A stretch of 64,000 nt of DNA from Musa acuminata AAA Group (lineage: Eukaryota; Streptophyta; Magnoliopsida; Zingiberales; Musaceae). Below are positions 44,845 to 57,183 of the stretch, piece by piece. The first letter of the stretch is position 1; every line of letters begins with the position of its first letter. Below the pieces are notes generated by a model. It searched no databases. It had not been told where the DNA came from and saw only the letters and a program-made list of their open reading frames with translations. The stretch lies in NCBI RefSeq assembly GCF_036884655.1, contig NC_088355.1, positions 42,329,501 to 42,393,500 on the forward strand, in the 5' to 3' direction. The position numbers and the translations under genes are program-made.

Positions 44845-47739
44845 ATGGCGGCGAGGAACGGAAGGTGGGAGATAGCGCCCCCGCCGAGGATTCTCAACCT
44901 GCCGCAGCGGTCAGGGCGGTCTCGGGCAACCGCACCGCCGGAGCAGAGACTGGACTGGAAGCTCGGGGAACTCCTGGATCAGGAGCGGAGTGCGACGCCG
45001 ACGCCGACGCCGCCGCCGTCGCCTTTGACGTGGGGGATGTCCTCCGGCGAGACCGTAGGGGACTCCACTGGCGAGGAGAGGTGGCGGTTCCAGGCGGAGA
45101 TACTTCGAGCGGAGTGTAACTTCTTGAGAATGGAGCGGGAGGTGGCGCTTCGGAAGCTGGAGAGGAACCGGGCCCGATTGGAGGTCGCGTTGAAATCCGC
45201 CATGGAAACCTTAGTCTCGGTATGCTCTAATTGCAATTTCGATGCCGTCACACTCATTCTGGTTCCTTCCTTTTTGTATCTCGATCTTTGAGATTGATAC
45301 CAACCGGTCAGGGGAGGAAGAAGATCGATGGGCGCGCGGCAGTGGGCGCAGCATTGGACGAGGGGATCGAAGAGTTGGAGGAGAAGCTGCAGGAGCTCAA
45401 GTTGGCAGGAAGTAGTAGCCGGAGGAGGAGAACGGGAGGCTCGAGAAAACCGCCGCGAGGGAGTTGCAGAAGAAACTTCGACCGGCAAGCGTCAGTGCTT
45501 CGGCGGCAACTAGAGAAGCTGGAGGAGGAAAGCAGCGTGAAGGACATACGAGAGATTTCCGTGCAAGCCTTTGCAAAGAAAGACGCACAAGCAGAACCAC
45601 ATGAACAGGAGGAGGATGCTACTCCCGGTTCGAGTCACAGTCGGCGGTCTCCCGACGAAGTAATCATCTCTACATGCTTAGCTTCAGAAAAGAACTCGAT
45701 ATATGAGTTAGATTAATTTTCGGTTCTCTCTGCATAATTTCTGATGCATCGATCGCTTGTTTCTGTTGTGTTGGAACCCCTTCCGGGAATAGGTGGAGAT
45801 ACTGAGAAGGAAGATGGAGGGGATGTCCAGGGGGATGTTGGAGAGGATGGAGGAGTGCAGCCACTTGCTCTCTGCCAACGTTAGCAGCAGCAGCAGCAGA
45901 AGCAGCAGCAGGAAGAGCGAGTGGAATTGCTTCAGCCAAAACATAACTGGGTACACTGAAGCAGCAGACAAGACAGACAACCCCTTCCTTCAAGTCCAGC
46001 AGCAGCAAGTAAGATTCAAAACCATCTCATATCTCATCTCATCGTCTTTCAAAAATGGCACTGCTGCATCTCCCCACACGCACACATGGCACCCACGTGG
46101 GCACCACGAGAGTGCCACGCCATGGACATGTCAGCAGCCTGTCCACATCCTGCACGCACACCATATAGAGTTTTAGGCATGTCAGATGCCGTGGACTTGC
46201 GTATAGCGAGTCTTGAGGAGTAGCCCACCAAGATGGATGCTGTGAACTCCTTCGCCATGTCCATCCATTGACCGGGATCAAATTCAAGTTAGAAAGCCAG
46301 TCTCGAGTGGGTGATTAATAATATGGAGCTACTCCTGATGTCAAACGTTGGCTAGCTTGATAAGCTGGTGAGGACGTAAAGAAAGCAGCAGACTTAGAGG
46401 ATCCGTCAAGTTGACGATATACAATTCGTCCGTAATGGATACTTTTATGCAAACCGAGGCAGACGCAGCAAAATGCATGATAGGACAAAGCTTTGCGGCA
46501 TAGTCATGAATGCCTAATAACTTCACCCACAGCTATTTTATGGTTAAGTAGCTTTGCCTTGTGCAGAATATTATATGAAACCTTCTTCGTTTTAATGGCA
46601 GGATGACCTTTTTTTTTCTTTCTCTTTGTGTTTGTTTTTGGTTACAATTAGGTTGTATTTGTTCTTCTTTTCTAAGAATGTTAGGCGGACAGCATCAAAG
46701 TTAGTACGGTGGGCAGTGCCTTAAATGCTGGCCAACTGGTACAAGATAACTGGTTTTCTCATAGCTGTCTACCCTGATCTTTCATGCATTGATGGCCTCC
46801 AAGTACTACTGGTCGTGAGCAATACCATCAAGCTCGATTTAACTTGCATCCTCATTTTCTGTACCATAAGCTTTCGTTTTGTAGCATCTTCCCATCCTCC
46901 GTACCTAATTGCTTGAATGATTTGGTCCCAACTCTCTTTTGTTTTCGGTGCTGTTGATTGCTCTCTGAGCCTGCATGATTTAGACTTGTTGAGATCAAAT
47001 CACTTGTGTAGTTTTGAGTCGCAGATATCAAGTTTTTGCTGAAGAGACTTTACATACGAGAATTAATATGTCTTTTTTTTTTTTTTTTTTTTTTTCTGGG
47101 TGTTCTGATTCCATACAGGATTCACATGGTTTGACATTGACTGCAAGTTTGGATAACTGTACTTGCAGGTGGAGGAGAAGATGGAGCGGTTGTCGAGCTG
47201 CTGCAGTTGCAAGGAGGTGGTCGGCAGAATCGTGCAGCAGGTGAGGGCAGAGTCTGAACAGTGGAGCGAGATGCAGGAGATGTTGGAGCAAGTTAGGGTA
47301 GAAATGGAAGAGCTCCGGTCCTCCAGAGACCACTGGCAGCGACGAGCCATTGCCTCCGAGATCAACTTCCACTCCCAGCACGCGCGAGTAAGCCGATGTT
47401 GTTTGATCCATCTCTCTTAGGCCACTGTTAGTAAGCTGTTCTTGTTTGATACAGAAGCTGGAGCGGAAGCAAAGGGCACGATCTTGCGAGCGCAAGGTAA
47501 TCGAGCTGCAGAAGGTAGTGAAGGAGCTGCAGAGAGAGCTCCAGCCATCGAAGACCAGACTCCTCAATGCACCCCCTTCCACCCCTCTGCGGTCGCAGTT
47601 ACATGATGCATACAAGGAGAAGGAGAAGCACGTTCTGGTGTGTCATCTGAAGTCACAGAACGATTCAAGCAGACGCTCGCCGTTGCAGGTCATCGATAAC
47701 ATGTCTCCCCTTCTCAGACCAACAAGTAGAGTAATGTAG
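44845..47739 (+). CDS. BLT-like: BRANCHLESS TRICHOME-like coiled-coil protein
   Basis: A plant coiled-coil protein related to Arabidopsis BRANCHLESS TRICHOME, which promotes trichome branching and interacts with STICHEL; wider relatives are annotated golgin- or USO1-like. Exons: 44845-45219, 45312-45659, 45793-46008, 47169-47387, 47455-47739. All four introns are phase 0 and GT/AG, giving 480 residues. Exon 1 has a proline-rich N-terminus and then the family signature WRFQAEILRAECNFLRMERE (about 80-99), leading into a charged coiled coil. Exon 2 opens GRKKIDG and contains FDRQASVLRRQLEKLEEE. Exon 3 holds YTEAADKTDNPFLQVQQQQ; exon 4 is VEEKMERLSSC...SEQWSEMQEML; exon 5 is basic. The stretch after LQELKLAG in exon 2 is unusually Arg/Ser-rich for a coiled coil, but the following FDRQAS motif is in frame, so I read it as variable rather than shifted. 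Intron 3 carries a 23-T tract. Confidence 0.85.
47073..47095. repeat. 23-T homopolymer in BLT-like intron 3
   Basis: It lies about 70 bases upstream of the exon 4 acceptor, where its length might influence polypyrimidine-tract recognition. A similar 20-T run at 38373-38392 has the same flanks (TC before, CTGG after). Confidence 0.9.
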
Positions 47740-48560
47740 GCACAGTGGGAAATGCTTTGCTTTGGTCACAGTCTTATCAGCTAGAGTTTGATTACCTGAG
47801 AATGGAAGGAGCCCTTGACAACAAGATCATGAATCCAGTGAAGTCTGCAGCATGATGCCAAATACATCAGAACCATATCAGGCACTCAACATGGATTGGT
47901 TACCCGTGAAGGAAGAAGATATAAGAGTTCTTTCCGAAGCATGTCACTTGGATTGCAGAAGATTTATATTGTTACATATGTCCATCTCTACCATCAGTGA
48001 TGCTGCAGATATTTGCTTAAACTTTTGCTGCACTGATTCAATAAGACAGATAGCTAACTGAGTTCGTTTGATGTGTATCACAGAGTTATGTTTGTACCCA
48101 TCAGATCCATGCAGAATAGAATAGGCACACACAATCTTCAGAGAGAGATGACATTTCACAGACGATTTTAGATATGATGTGTATATTAATTCATTTCACA
48201 GACGACTTTAAATATGAATATTATGGTTTTGATATATATAAAAAAAAGATATCCCATTTGTTTGTTATTTATAAGGATTAAAAAAAGAAAATTTATTATG
48301 TTCGTGTTTTTTGTTTTTGTTTTTCTCACTCTCTGTTTCACGTGTAATGTAAAAGTATATTTAATATAGAATCATTAAGTTTGTGATTGGATCAGTTGAT
48401 CCATCAGTTCAACCGATAACCTAACGCCACATGATTTGCTCATTGTCTTAGGAAGATCGTCTGGCCATGCCGTGGCCCATTTTGATGGGAGGTCTGCGAG
48501 AGCTTTGATGGGCCTCGTTAGACCAGTGGGTGCACCCAGAGACCCCAAATCCGAAACCCT
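47740..48560 (+). other. 3' flank of BLT-like gene and promoter of SMT1
   Basis: Probably holds the 3' untranslated region of the coiled-coil gene (to about 48150) and then an AT-rich spacer. No other gene seen. Confidence 0.45.
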
Positions 48561-49298
48561 TTCTCTCCTCCTACTCCTCCTCGTCCTGTACGAATGCGAT
48601 CGACTTTGATGTTTTCTGATTTGGCAGCAATCGTTGCTTATTCTGAATGATATCCGCTTTAATCGATGAGATATTTGCTATGTTTCTCATTTTTCCCATA
48701 AAAATCTCGTTGTTTTAATCGTTTGGTGTACCAATTGCCGTGCTCTGTTTTGCAAACCCAATCCTTTCTTAAAGGATTGTTCCAGTAGAATGTGGTTGGA
48801 GTAGGTTGCTTTTCTAATCTTGAATCGTGCTCTCTTCTTTGGACGTTTTGACGCCACAACTTTTCTTGCGGATCCTTGTGGAGCAGAATATATAGCTGGA
48901 TTTATCTGTACATTTCCGGCCATCGCTGTCTTCTGAGTTAAGGAGCTTTGTCTTTTCTCATGTTGGATTTGAACGAAGCCCCACGAAAAGTCGCGGCCTT
49001 TTGTTTTTGCGGCGTGGAAAGAGATAGCCGACCAGTCTTTTATTAGGTGATTGGTTTAGACGTGTCCTTTACAACTGGCCTTCAGATCTGCCTTATTCTG
49101 GTATCCTCGAAGCATTATGATTTCTATCTCCATCTTTTGATCTATTTAACTGTGACTCTTGCATTCCTTCTCTTCTGTATGTTCTGCATTTTTCTGAATC
49201 CCAAATCTTTTGTCTTTCTAAATCCTTTCTGGTTTGTTTTTCTTCGCAAAAGTAGTTTTTGTATCTACAGATATTGTGTGTTCACGGTCGATAGTCAG
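48560..49298 (+). promoter_or_regulatory. SMT1 5' leader with probable leader intron
   Basis: A CT-rich leader (CTCTCCTCCTACTCCTCCTCGTCC, 48563-48586) followed by a possible donor (GTACGA). A T-rich stretch then runs to an acceptor (TTTTTGTATCTACAG) at about 49270, 29 bases before the ATG. The long T-rich block between has intron composition. A leader intron is common in this family. Confidence 0.5.
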
Positions 49299-52200
49299 AT
49301 GTCGAAATCTGGAGCGCTGGATCTCGCTGCGGGCGTGGGAGGGAAGATCAAGAAGGAAGATGTGCAGTCTGCTGTCGATCAGTTTGTTCCTTTACTCATC
49401 GTAATGCTGTGTGACTGTTGGAATGCATGATCTGAGTTCCAGTTTTCTAGTTTGTTCACTTTGAACATGGCGATGAGAAATTTTGCTGACTAGCTAGCAT
49501 TAGATTATGCTTTGGAACTTGGTTTGTAAAGGCTGAGCAATGGATAGAAGATGCTAGATTCGTTGGTTGTTTTTATTTCTGTATGAAAGCATGGCGTTTA
49601 ATGGATACTGTTTTACTGGATCACGTCCTAAAATCAAATAGATGCAAGATCAGAAATGAAAACATAAAAAAAGGTACAAGAAGAAGAATAAACTTTCAGA
49701 AAGTGTGAGATATTCTCATCCGTAAGTAAATGATCTTCTCCAATTCATCATCTGCAAATTGCTTGTGCTATGTTTCTTTTGTTAGTTAACCGATGTATTC
49801 GTTCCTTCTAACAATAATGCTTATCTTCTCGGTGTTATATAGTTGAATTGTTTGCCCAGTGTCTATGATAAATAATATTCTATGTAGTGAATCTGGCTAT
49901 TGGATGACAGACTTAGTGTAAAACACCATATGGAACTATTAATTGACGGCCTTTTGCCACTTAGTTGACCCAGATCAGTCAGCAGGAGCAAGGATTTGGG
50001 ACATTACTCCACCATTGACCAAGTATTTACTGCTATTAAATCCTTCCTTCCGAGTTCTTCTGGACATCCACGTTGCAAATATATCTATTGACTTTGTCTT
50101 GGTTTAATAACACTAAAAGGTTCAACTAACACAGGACACAAACCTTGGTCACAATAGGAATAGATAAGACCAAATGACCAAATATTTCTATATCTTACAT
50201 ATTTTTTTTGTTTCTGAAGTTTACTTCAGAAGTGTTGGCCCAAATTTTTAGGAAATAATAGCAGTTAGGATTGCCAAAGGTTTATGGACCTTCTAGGTGT
50301 TAGATGTCCATCTAAGTGGTAATCCGGCAGCCAATGTTTTCTAGCCACTGCAAACAATGCCAGTCGTAACTATAGCAATGGAAGCTGCAAGAAGCACCAA
50401 CAAAGTCAGCATTTATTGACTCCCCCCATTGGCATCAATACAAGGAGCACCATGGTAACAGTTGTCACTTTCCCAACTATGATAGCGACAGAAATTACCG
50501 GCATAGCAGGAATACTAACTATATTGGCATCTTTGCATTTTCGAAGACATCTCAGATTTGCCACAATTTGAACCAGATATCTGATGCAAAATGAGTAATA
50601 TTTCATTTTTAAAATTAGCCTCACATTTGCTATCAACTTGTGCAATTATATGAAAGTAATTTTTGTTGTGATGGTCCAATAGTCAGATTTCCATATGGCT
50701 TAAATTGCAAAATCATTGATATATTACAATGCATTATTGCATTAGGTATGAAAAGTATCATGTCAGTTATGGAGGGGATGAGGAAACAAGAAAAGCAAAC
50801 TACAGTGATATGGTATGTTATACATATTGGTCAAATTGCCTTTTTGTTTACTTCAAATCTAATAAATTTTTTTGTTCAACAGCCTATTCAAATTATTGCT
50901 AGAATCAGTGCAGGAATCATGATGAATTTGTATAAACATATTGCAAACCTTGTTTTGCCTATTCTTTTAGGATGACAAATCCATTTGGGACATTGGAATT
51001 GTATTTCTGTAACACCCCTAAGTAGTCCCACATCGAAAGTGAGCAAAGATTAAGATTGGCTTATAAGGGTCTGATGAGTGTACTACTATCAACTTCAGCT
51101 TAAGAATTTTGGTCAGTGGTTTAGACCAAATGAAGTTGATAGGCTAGTTAGCCCATCAGGCTCGGGTCATGACATTTGGTATCAAAGCCGACCTAGCATT
51201 TGAGTATGGTGAGGGGGCTCGAGTAGGAAAGGGCTATCCGTAGACGAAGTCAGAAGACTCGTCACGGCGTGGAGCTACCACTGGGCTACGTCTCACATGC
51301 ACTATGCTAGGGCCTAATATGGGTTATGTTGGGCCTTGACGAGGATGTCAAACCTTTGAGTGGGGGTGATTGTAACACCCCTGATTAGTCCCACATCGAA
51401 AGTGGGCAAAGATTACGATTGTCCTATAAGGGTCTGATGAGTGTACTACTATCAACTTCAGCTTAAGCATTTTGGTCAGTGGTTTAGACCAAACGAAGTT
51501 GATAGGCTAGTTAGCCCATCAGGTTCGGGTCATGACAATTTCAGTATGATTATTCATGAACAGCTGCAGCAATGTATGACATTTTGTGGTGAAAACATTG
51601 GAAATATGCTATTGACAGCAGTACAGATTTTTGGAGTGTGAAATAGTTTCACTGCACTGGCCTTTGATAACTTCACGGTGATTGGTGACCTGTTGATATG
51701 TAAGAGTTTTGTGTGGGTATTGGAGTCTCAGTAATCTGTAAAATCATAGCTGTCATGGGCTTTATAGCAGGTAGTTATAGAGCAAATACAGCTTCTCATG
51801 AAGATGCAGATATGATTACAATATATATGCATATATATAAAGATAAGATTACAATTTGAAGGACAGGATTATAGGAAAAATGATTTGAATAAGAAAGATA
51901 CATATATATGGTACAAGGGGCGCTTGTAAAGCATATTTTGGGCCTCAATGCTCAGGCTTAATTTACTACTTTATTGTAACAAGGTTACTGAAAGTCTGAA
52001 ACGTCAGCAGACACTAAATGTCAGCAGACATTAAATGTCAATCGATGAGAATGGGCCATTATTTATTCGCACTCTACTTTTTGTTGTCTTAATCTAATAC
52101 CAGATCACAATGTGCTATTATGTCATTACAACAGTTCAATATCAGCCTCCACATGTTCCCTATTGCATCCATGATGAAATATGGAAGGGTAGAGCATTAA

Positions 52201-55200
52201 ATGATCATACTTGCAAATTTTGTTGGTCCATCTTGTAAACTTTGTTGTCTTCAATCCTTCGTAAGCTATATCTGTGACCTTGACATAATTGTGCTCTGTA
52301 TTGCTTTGCTAATTCTTTGTGACTGATCCAACTCATGTGAAGTGTTGCTATAGTGTTCACAAAAAATTTCTCTGACTCTTTCTTGGTGAGGGCCTTTCAA
52401 ATCTTAGTTTGGATTAAAAAAAGTTGCTTAAGAATGATTTCTAGCTATTAGAGATAAATGGATTTTTAGATTGTGCTGAGCGATTTAGATGATTCTTGAC
52501 TCAGAACCTAGTAAAAACCATTTTTCTGCAGTTCTTCACTGAAAGCCATGGTCAATAAATAGCCTCTCATCTCAGGAAATCTATGAGAGTCATGAGATTT
52601 TTTTTCTTGTACTTCAGGTTAATAAGTATTATGATCTTGCCACAAGCTTTTACGAATTTGGTTGGGGAGAATCATTTCACTTTGCCCCCAGGTACGCATT
52701 AGCAGTAACTTGCTGAAATTAATTCAGCAGTAGAATGAAAATTTTCTTTACTGTCTATATTACTCCATGTTTTCTAGGGTACTAAAAACACTGATTTTGT
52801 GGTATATTTCTAAAGATGGAAGGGAGAGTCACTTCGTGAAAGCATTAAGCGTCATGAACACTTCCTTGCTTTACAACTTGGGTTGAAACCTAGGATGAAG
52901 GTATTAGTCATTTTATGTTGCATTCGAATCTAATTGAATAGTTTGTGGTATGGACAAATTTACAATCATATATAAGGTTTTCCTTGTGATGTAGGTGTTG
53001 GATGTGGGATGTGGAATTGGTGGGCCTTTACGAGAGATTGCTAGATTCAGGTAAATTAATCTCTTTCAGAATTTTTCACGTGTTGAAATTTTGTACATAT
53101 TTTATCAATATTACAATTAATCAAATAAATGTATTTAAGAATCTTTATATGATAATCATATTTTTATCTTTTTCTTTTGCTTCTTTACTGAGATCTGGAC
53201 TTCTTGGGTCTGGTATGTTTTACAAATCTTGATCTAGCTTTAGTATGAGCCAAGATATGGCTGCTTCTTGTTACTGCTGCTGCTGTTCATACTGTTTAGG
53301 TGGTAGTACTTCTCTTCTCACATGCTCAAAATGTTACATCACGGTATATAGTTCATTCATGATATGGTACAGAAACTGCAGTTACCATGGTATTTTCATT
53401 TTAATCTTCCAAACTATTTTAATTTCCTCATATTTTAATTTGTTATGAAAAGTGTTATACAAAATTGATGCATTAGGGTGGTCAATGCTTCCCAAAGCCA
53501 CTTTGACACGCACCTGGTCAAACATCTATATAGTTAAAATATATTAGATGATAATATTATCTGGTGTTTAACATAACTGGTAGGATGGTTTTGGGAAGGT
53601 AATTTGTTTACATCAAAAGACTTGGTTGATGTTTTAAAATGTGCGTCTGACAATTCAAGGGACTAGTTAGGATAAGCTGACCTTCATTATATGGAAAATG
53701 TCTCACTTCTCTCTGTGTACTTTGATATTGTTGAACTTGAAAGGTGAAGACATGAACACTGTACTTAAGTCTTTTGAGAAGCTGGTATCAAGATTATTGG
53801 CATTGACATCAACTAGTTGGTGGTAGGAACATTAAAGTGGCTTAGGCCACATGAAAGAACAAATTAAAAGCTTTCCAGATTTATTTTTCTATAATGTTTG
53901 TTACATCAATGTCAATGGCAACATCCCAGTTTCCTCTTTTAGTTTATCCCTTTGTTGTACACAGTTGTGCAAACAGCTTGCTTATCATTATTGCTGGTTC
54001 AAGGATCTTCAATGAAATCCTATATATGCCCTTCTGAAACAAATTTAGTTGAGACAGCCGGAGATATGGAGAAGGGGAAAAATGAAAGATTCCCAATATA
54101 TTCCAATACTAAATTATTTCTACTTTCCCTTACTCATCCTATTGAATCTACAGATAAATAGCTAAAAGTCCAGCACAACCATATCCACTTGCAACACAAT
54201 GCAATTTCTCAGTTGTGATACAACTCTTTGTGGCTTGCAACCAGTAAAATTTGCCTGCTTCGCAGCTCAACCTGAATTCCCAAATATGCAAATTGAAGCG
54301 AGTTTAGATATTTTTTGGGATGTCATGTTGCTTCAGTTGAGTTTCTGTTTGGATGGTATGATACTTCGGTCTCTTCAGTTGCCTACCTAGTTGGACAACC
54401 ACAAGTCATAAAATATTGGAATTGTGAATCTCATAGACTCATCATACAGTTTCTTCATTTAATATATTAATATATGAATTCTTAATCTCTAATAGTTTAG
54501 ATATATTGTTTTGCATATAAATTTTTTGTTTATGAGATTTTATTTTTCTTATGTCATCACTTTTAGGGTACCCTGTAGATAGGAATGTACCTCGGAGTTG
54601 CCACATTAGCTTCATGTCTACTGAAATGGAATAATGCACTTGTAATGACATAATACATGTGAATTTTTGCAGCTCAGCATCCATTACAGGATTAAACAAC
54701 AATGAGTATCAGATCTCAAGGGGAACAGTAAGTGCATATCTTTTGGAATTTTGTGCATTTAAATGACATCATTGAAAATCCGTAAGTCCAGATTTGTGTA
54801 ATTTGCTTATTTGGCAGGAAGTTGTTTTCATCAATCTCATCAATTTTTTGTCATAAAATAAGATAATTATAGCATAGCAATATGACCATTCTTAACCTGT
54901 TTCTTTCCCCTACAAATTTCTTTCTGCAGGAGCTTAACCACATAGCTGGATTAAGTGAGTCATGCAACTTTGTTAAGGTCTGTTCTCCATGTTTTTATTT
55001 CCAAGACTCATTTCTATTCAAATTTTATCCTAGGACTACTATGAATATGTATGTGCTCTTTTAAATTACCATTATAAAATTGATAAGGTATGTTGCTTAT
55101 GACAATCATACAAGATTACACAAGTTAACAGTAGCATGAGTGCTGAGAAGTGCTGTCACACAACTGCAGGCTGACTTCATGAAAATGCCATTTTCTGATG

Positions 55201-56104
55201 ACACATTTGACAGTATCTATGCAATAGAAGCAACTTGCCATGCGCCAGACGCAGTATGTTCTTTTATATGCTTGTCTGTGCTACTATACGTCTTAATTAT
55301 ATTTAATCATGAGCAATGTTGGATTTGTGAATTGAGCAGGTTGGCTGCTATAAGGAGATCTATAGGGTGTTGAAGCCTGGTCAGTGTTTTGCAGCATACG
55401 AGTGGTGCATGACCGACCATTTCGATCCAAATAGTGAGAGTCACCAAAAAACCAAGTCTGAAATTGAACTTGGCAATGGTCTTCCTGATATAAGGACTAC
55501 AAGAGAATGCCTTGATGCCCTGAAGCTTGCGGGGTTTGAGGTACAAAGAAACTGCATGCTCTTTCATCAATCCATGCGAGCCCCGTTTGCCATTTGTTAA
55601 TATGTTCATTAATTGCCCTTCTTTAAGGTTGTATGGGAGAAGGATCTTGCGGTGGATTCTCCTGTTTCTTGGTATCTACCACTTGATACAACTCGGTTCT
55701 CCATAACTAGCTTCCGTTTGACGGCTTTTGGGCGACTCATCACTAGAACTATGGTACTTATCTTCCACTTTCCAAGATTTGGTTGCAGTTGGAGATGTTT
55801 GCTCACTTGCTTGCTGCTTAATTTTGCAGGTTAAGACACTGGAATTCATGGGTATTGCTCCGGAAGGAAGCAACAGGGTTTCGTCTTTCCTAGAAAAGGC
55901 AGCCGAGGGACTCGTGGAAGGTGGAAAGTACGAAAAATTAAATTAGATGAGATATTACTTTTTATCTTTCCTGCATTCCATCATTGAGAAATCAGTGAAT
56001 ATTCCAATGTATATTAACCTTTCAATTTGTACAATACTTGCAGGAAGGAGATATTCACACCTATGTACTTCTTTGTGGCTAGGAAGCCTCTTTCAGGTAG
56101 CTGA
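49299..56104 (+). CDS. SMT1: sterol C-24 methyltransferase 1 (cycloartenol C-24-methyltransferase)
   Basis: Transfers methyl from S-adenosylmethionine to C-24 of cycloartenol, the first committed step to 24-alkyl phytosterols at the endoplasmic reticulum. Twelve coding exons: 49299-49381, 50746-50812, 52618-52691, 52816-52900, 52995-53050, 54673-54727, 54931-54978, 55170-55253, 55340-55540, 55628-55753, 55830-55927, 56044-56104. All junctions are in phase, giving 345 residues, the family length. Exon 2 is only 67 bp and supplies [10 protein letters not shown]...RKANYSDM; it is easily missed because intron 1 uses a GTTTGT donor. [13 protein letters not shown] is at 62-74. SAM motif [10 protein letters not shown], is at 105-113. 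EATCHAPD lies near 176-183, followed by [11 protein letters not shown] and YEWCMTD. The C-terminus [13 protein letters not shown] is as in SMT1. Compared with other SMT1 proteins, KPRMK replaces the usual KPG-K before motif I. Intron 2 contains a complete TRIM element. Confidence 0.96.
51008..51537 (+). mobile_element. TRIM retrotransposon (530 bp) in SMT1 intron 2
   Basis: Terminal direct repeats of 167 bp each (51008-51174 and 51371-51537) begin TGTAACACCCC and end GGGTCATGACA, and differ at about nine positions by eye. The five-base target duplication ATTTC is at 51003-51007 and 51538-51542. Directly inside the left repeat, TGGTATCAAAGCC (51177-51189) is a primer-binding site for initiator methionine tRNA. 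Just before the right repeat, GAGTGGGGGTGAT (51358-51370) is a polypurine tract. The interior is under 200 bp and encodes nothing. These are the defining parts of a terminal-repeat retrotransposon in miniature, moved by proteins from another element. It lies in sense orientation inside the intron. Confidence 0.93.
51086..51142 (+). other. long imperfect hairpin inside the TRIM terminal repeat
   Basis: CTATCAACTTCA pairs with TGAAGTTGATAG, and inside it TTTGGTC pairs with GACCAAA, with a nine-base top loop. The same structure is kept in the right repeat (about 51449-51505), with one change in the outer stem. Confidence 0.8.
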
Positions 56105-56109
56105 GAAAT

Positions 56110-56530
56110 GCCAGAAGCATGTTTTTTGATTGCTGCAGAAATCATACCTCTCCTTGTTTGGACTGTTGAAGAAATTGTTCTTGAACTACTTTGATTTATT
56201 GTTGAACATATGGCAATACCATCATTTATCACATCCTTTATGATTTCTAGTTCAAGATTCTTCAAAATGTGTTGTCTTTATACTATCCTGAGAAATGCCA
56301 GTCTCACGAATATGATGGTTCTCTAGATTTGGTTCGGAGACTCTTCCTTCATATGATTTGCTTATACTGTAACATGTTTACTGAGCAAGTAACCCAAAAA
56401 AAAGTATTAATTAAGGGTTACAATTAATTTTCAACGAGTTAATAGTCATTAACTAAATTGTTAATCACTTCAACGAGTTAACTAAATTTTCAACGGGTCA
56501 CACCGACGTTCACACTCGTAACTTGTGTCG
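56110..56530. other. SMT1 3' flank / CLC-d upstream region
   Basis: About 400 bp between the SMT1 stop and the next TATA box. It has recurring TTAACTAAAT/TTTTCAACG(A/G)GT words at 56410-56500. No gene. Confidence 0.4.
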
Positions 56531-56539
56531 TATAAATAA
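56531..56539 (+). promoter_or_regulatory. TATA box, probable ancestral CLC-d promoter
   Basis: TATAAATAA at 56531 followed by a GC- and pyrimidine-rich leader-like sequence up to 56736, where it is cut by the LTR. The leader resumes at 61305, so this promoter would originally have served the channel gene. Confidence 0.5.
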
Positions 56540-56736
56540 GCTGCTATAAAACATAGCGCGTGAGGTGGCGAACCGTCCCTCGCGGCGGACGGTGAACGAC
56601 TCAATCCACAGACATCGGAGCCCGTTTCTCCCGTTCGTCCACCGACGTATACCCCACGCTACTAGTCTGCTTCCATCTCCCCCTCGAAGACCTTCGACTA
56701 CCGAAGCCTTCACCCGTACCGGACATATCGCCGTAG

Positions 56737-57183
56737 TGTCACGACCTTAGCTGGTTTTGCCTAAGGCGTGCGGCACCCTCGCGCGTCCGTCCGCAAAGGT
56801 CAGCCTCCCCGAAGCCTCCCATTGTCCCTTAGGACCAACAAAAGAGAGAACGGGTTAAAGAGAACGCCTCAATCGGGATCCACAAGCAAACATGTCCGAA
56901 AAACACTTCATAGACAATGCAAATTACAGACAGACTTTACAAGCTCTGAATAGTTGCACAACAAAGGGTAAAATGGTCCATTACAGACCGAAAAGCTCTC
57001 GAACGTGTCCACATAACACAACCTTTATTTACAAGCCTAAAGAGGCCACCAACCCAACTAAAATGGGACTTATAAGCCTTCGGCCGCCCCTCTACCTGCT
57101 ATACAAGGCATGAACATGCCAAAAGACAACGGACAGACATCAGCATTACATCCAACATCTTGTTTAGAAGTTTGTCCGTTACA
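56737..57183 (-). repeat. 3' LTR of the antisense element
   Basis: 447 bp, nearly identical to 60858-61304. Bounded by the CLC-d leader on the left and the polypurine tract on the right. Confidence 0.93.

Noticed and set aside
45412..45520. Possible frameshift inside BLT-like exon 2, because another frame reads as a better coiled coil (EENGRLEKTAARELQKKL)
   Set aside because: The downstream family motif FDRQASVLRRQLEKLEEE is in the original frame and every exon junction closes in phase; two compensating shifts would be needed. Worth rechecking against cDNA.
51008..51537. TRIM considered as a Cassandra-type element (5S rRNA-derived LTR)
   Set aside because: The LTR shows no 5S rRNA internal promoter sequence; only the short TGTAAC start and CCCACATCG word are shared with many plant LTRs.
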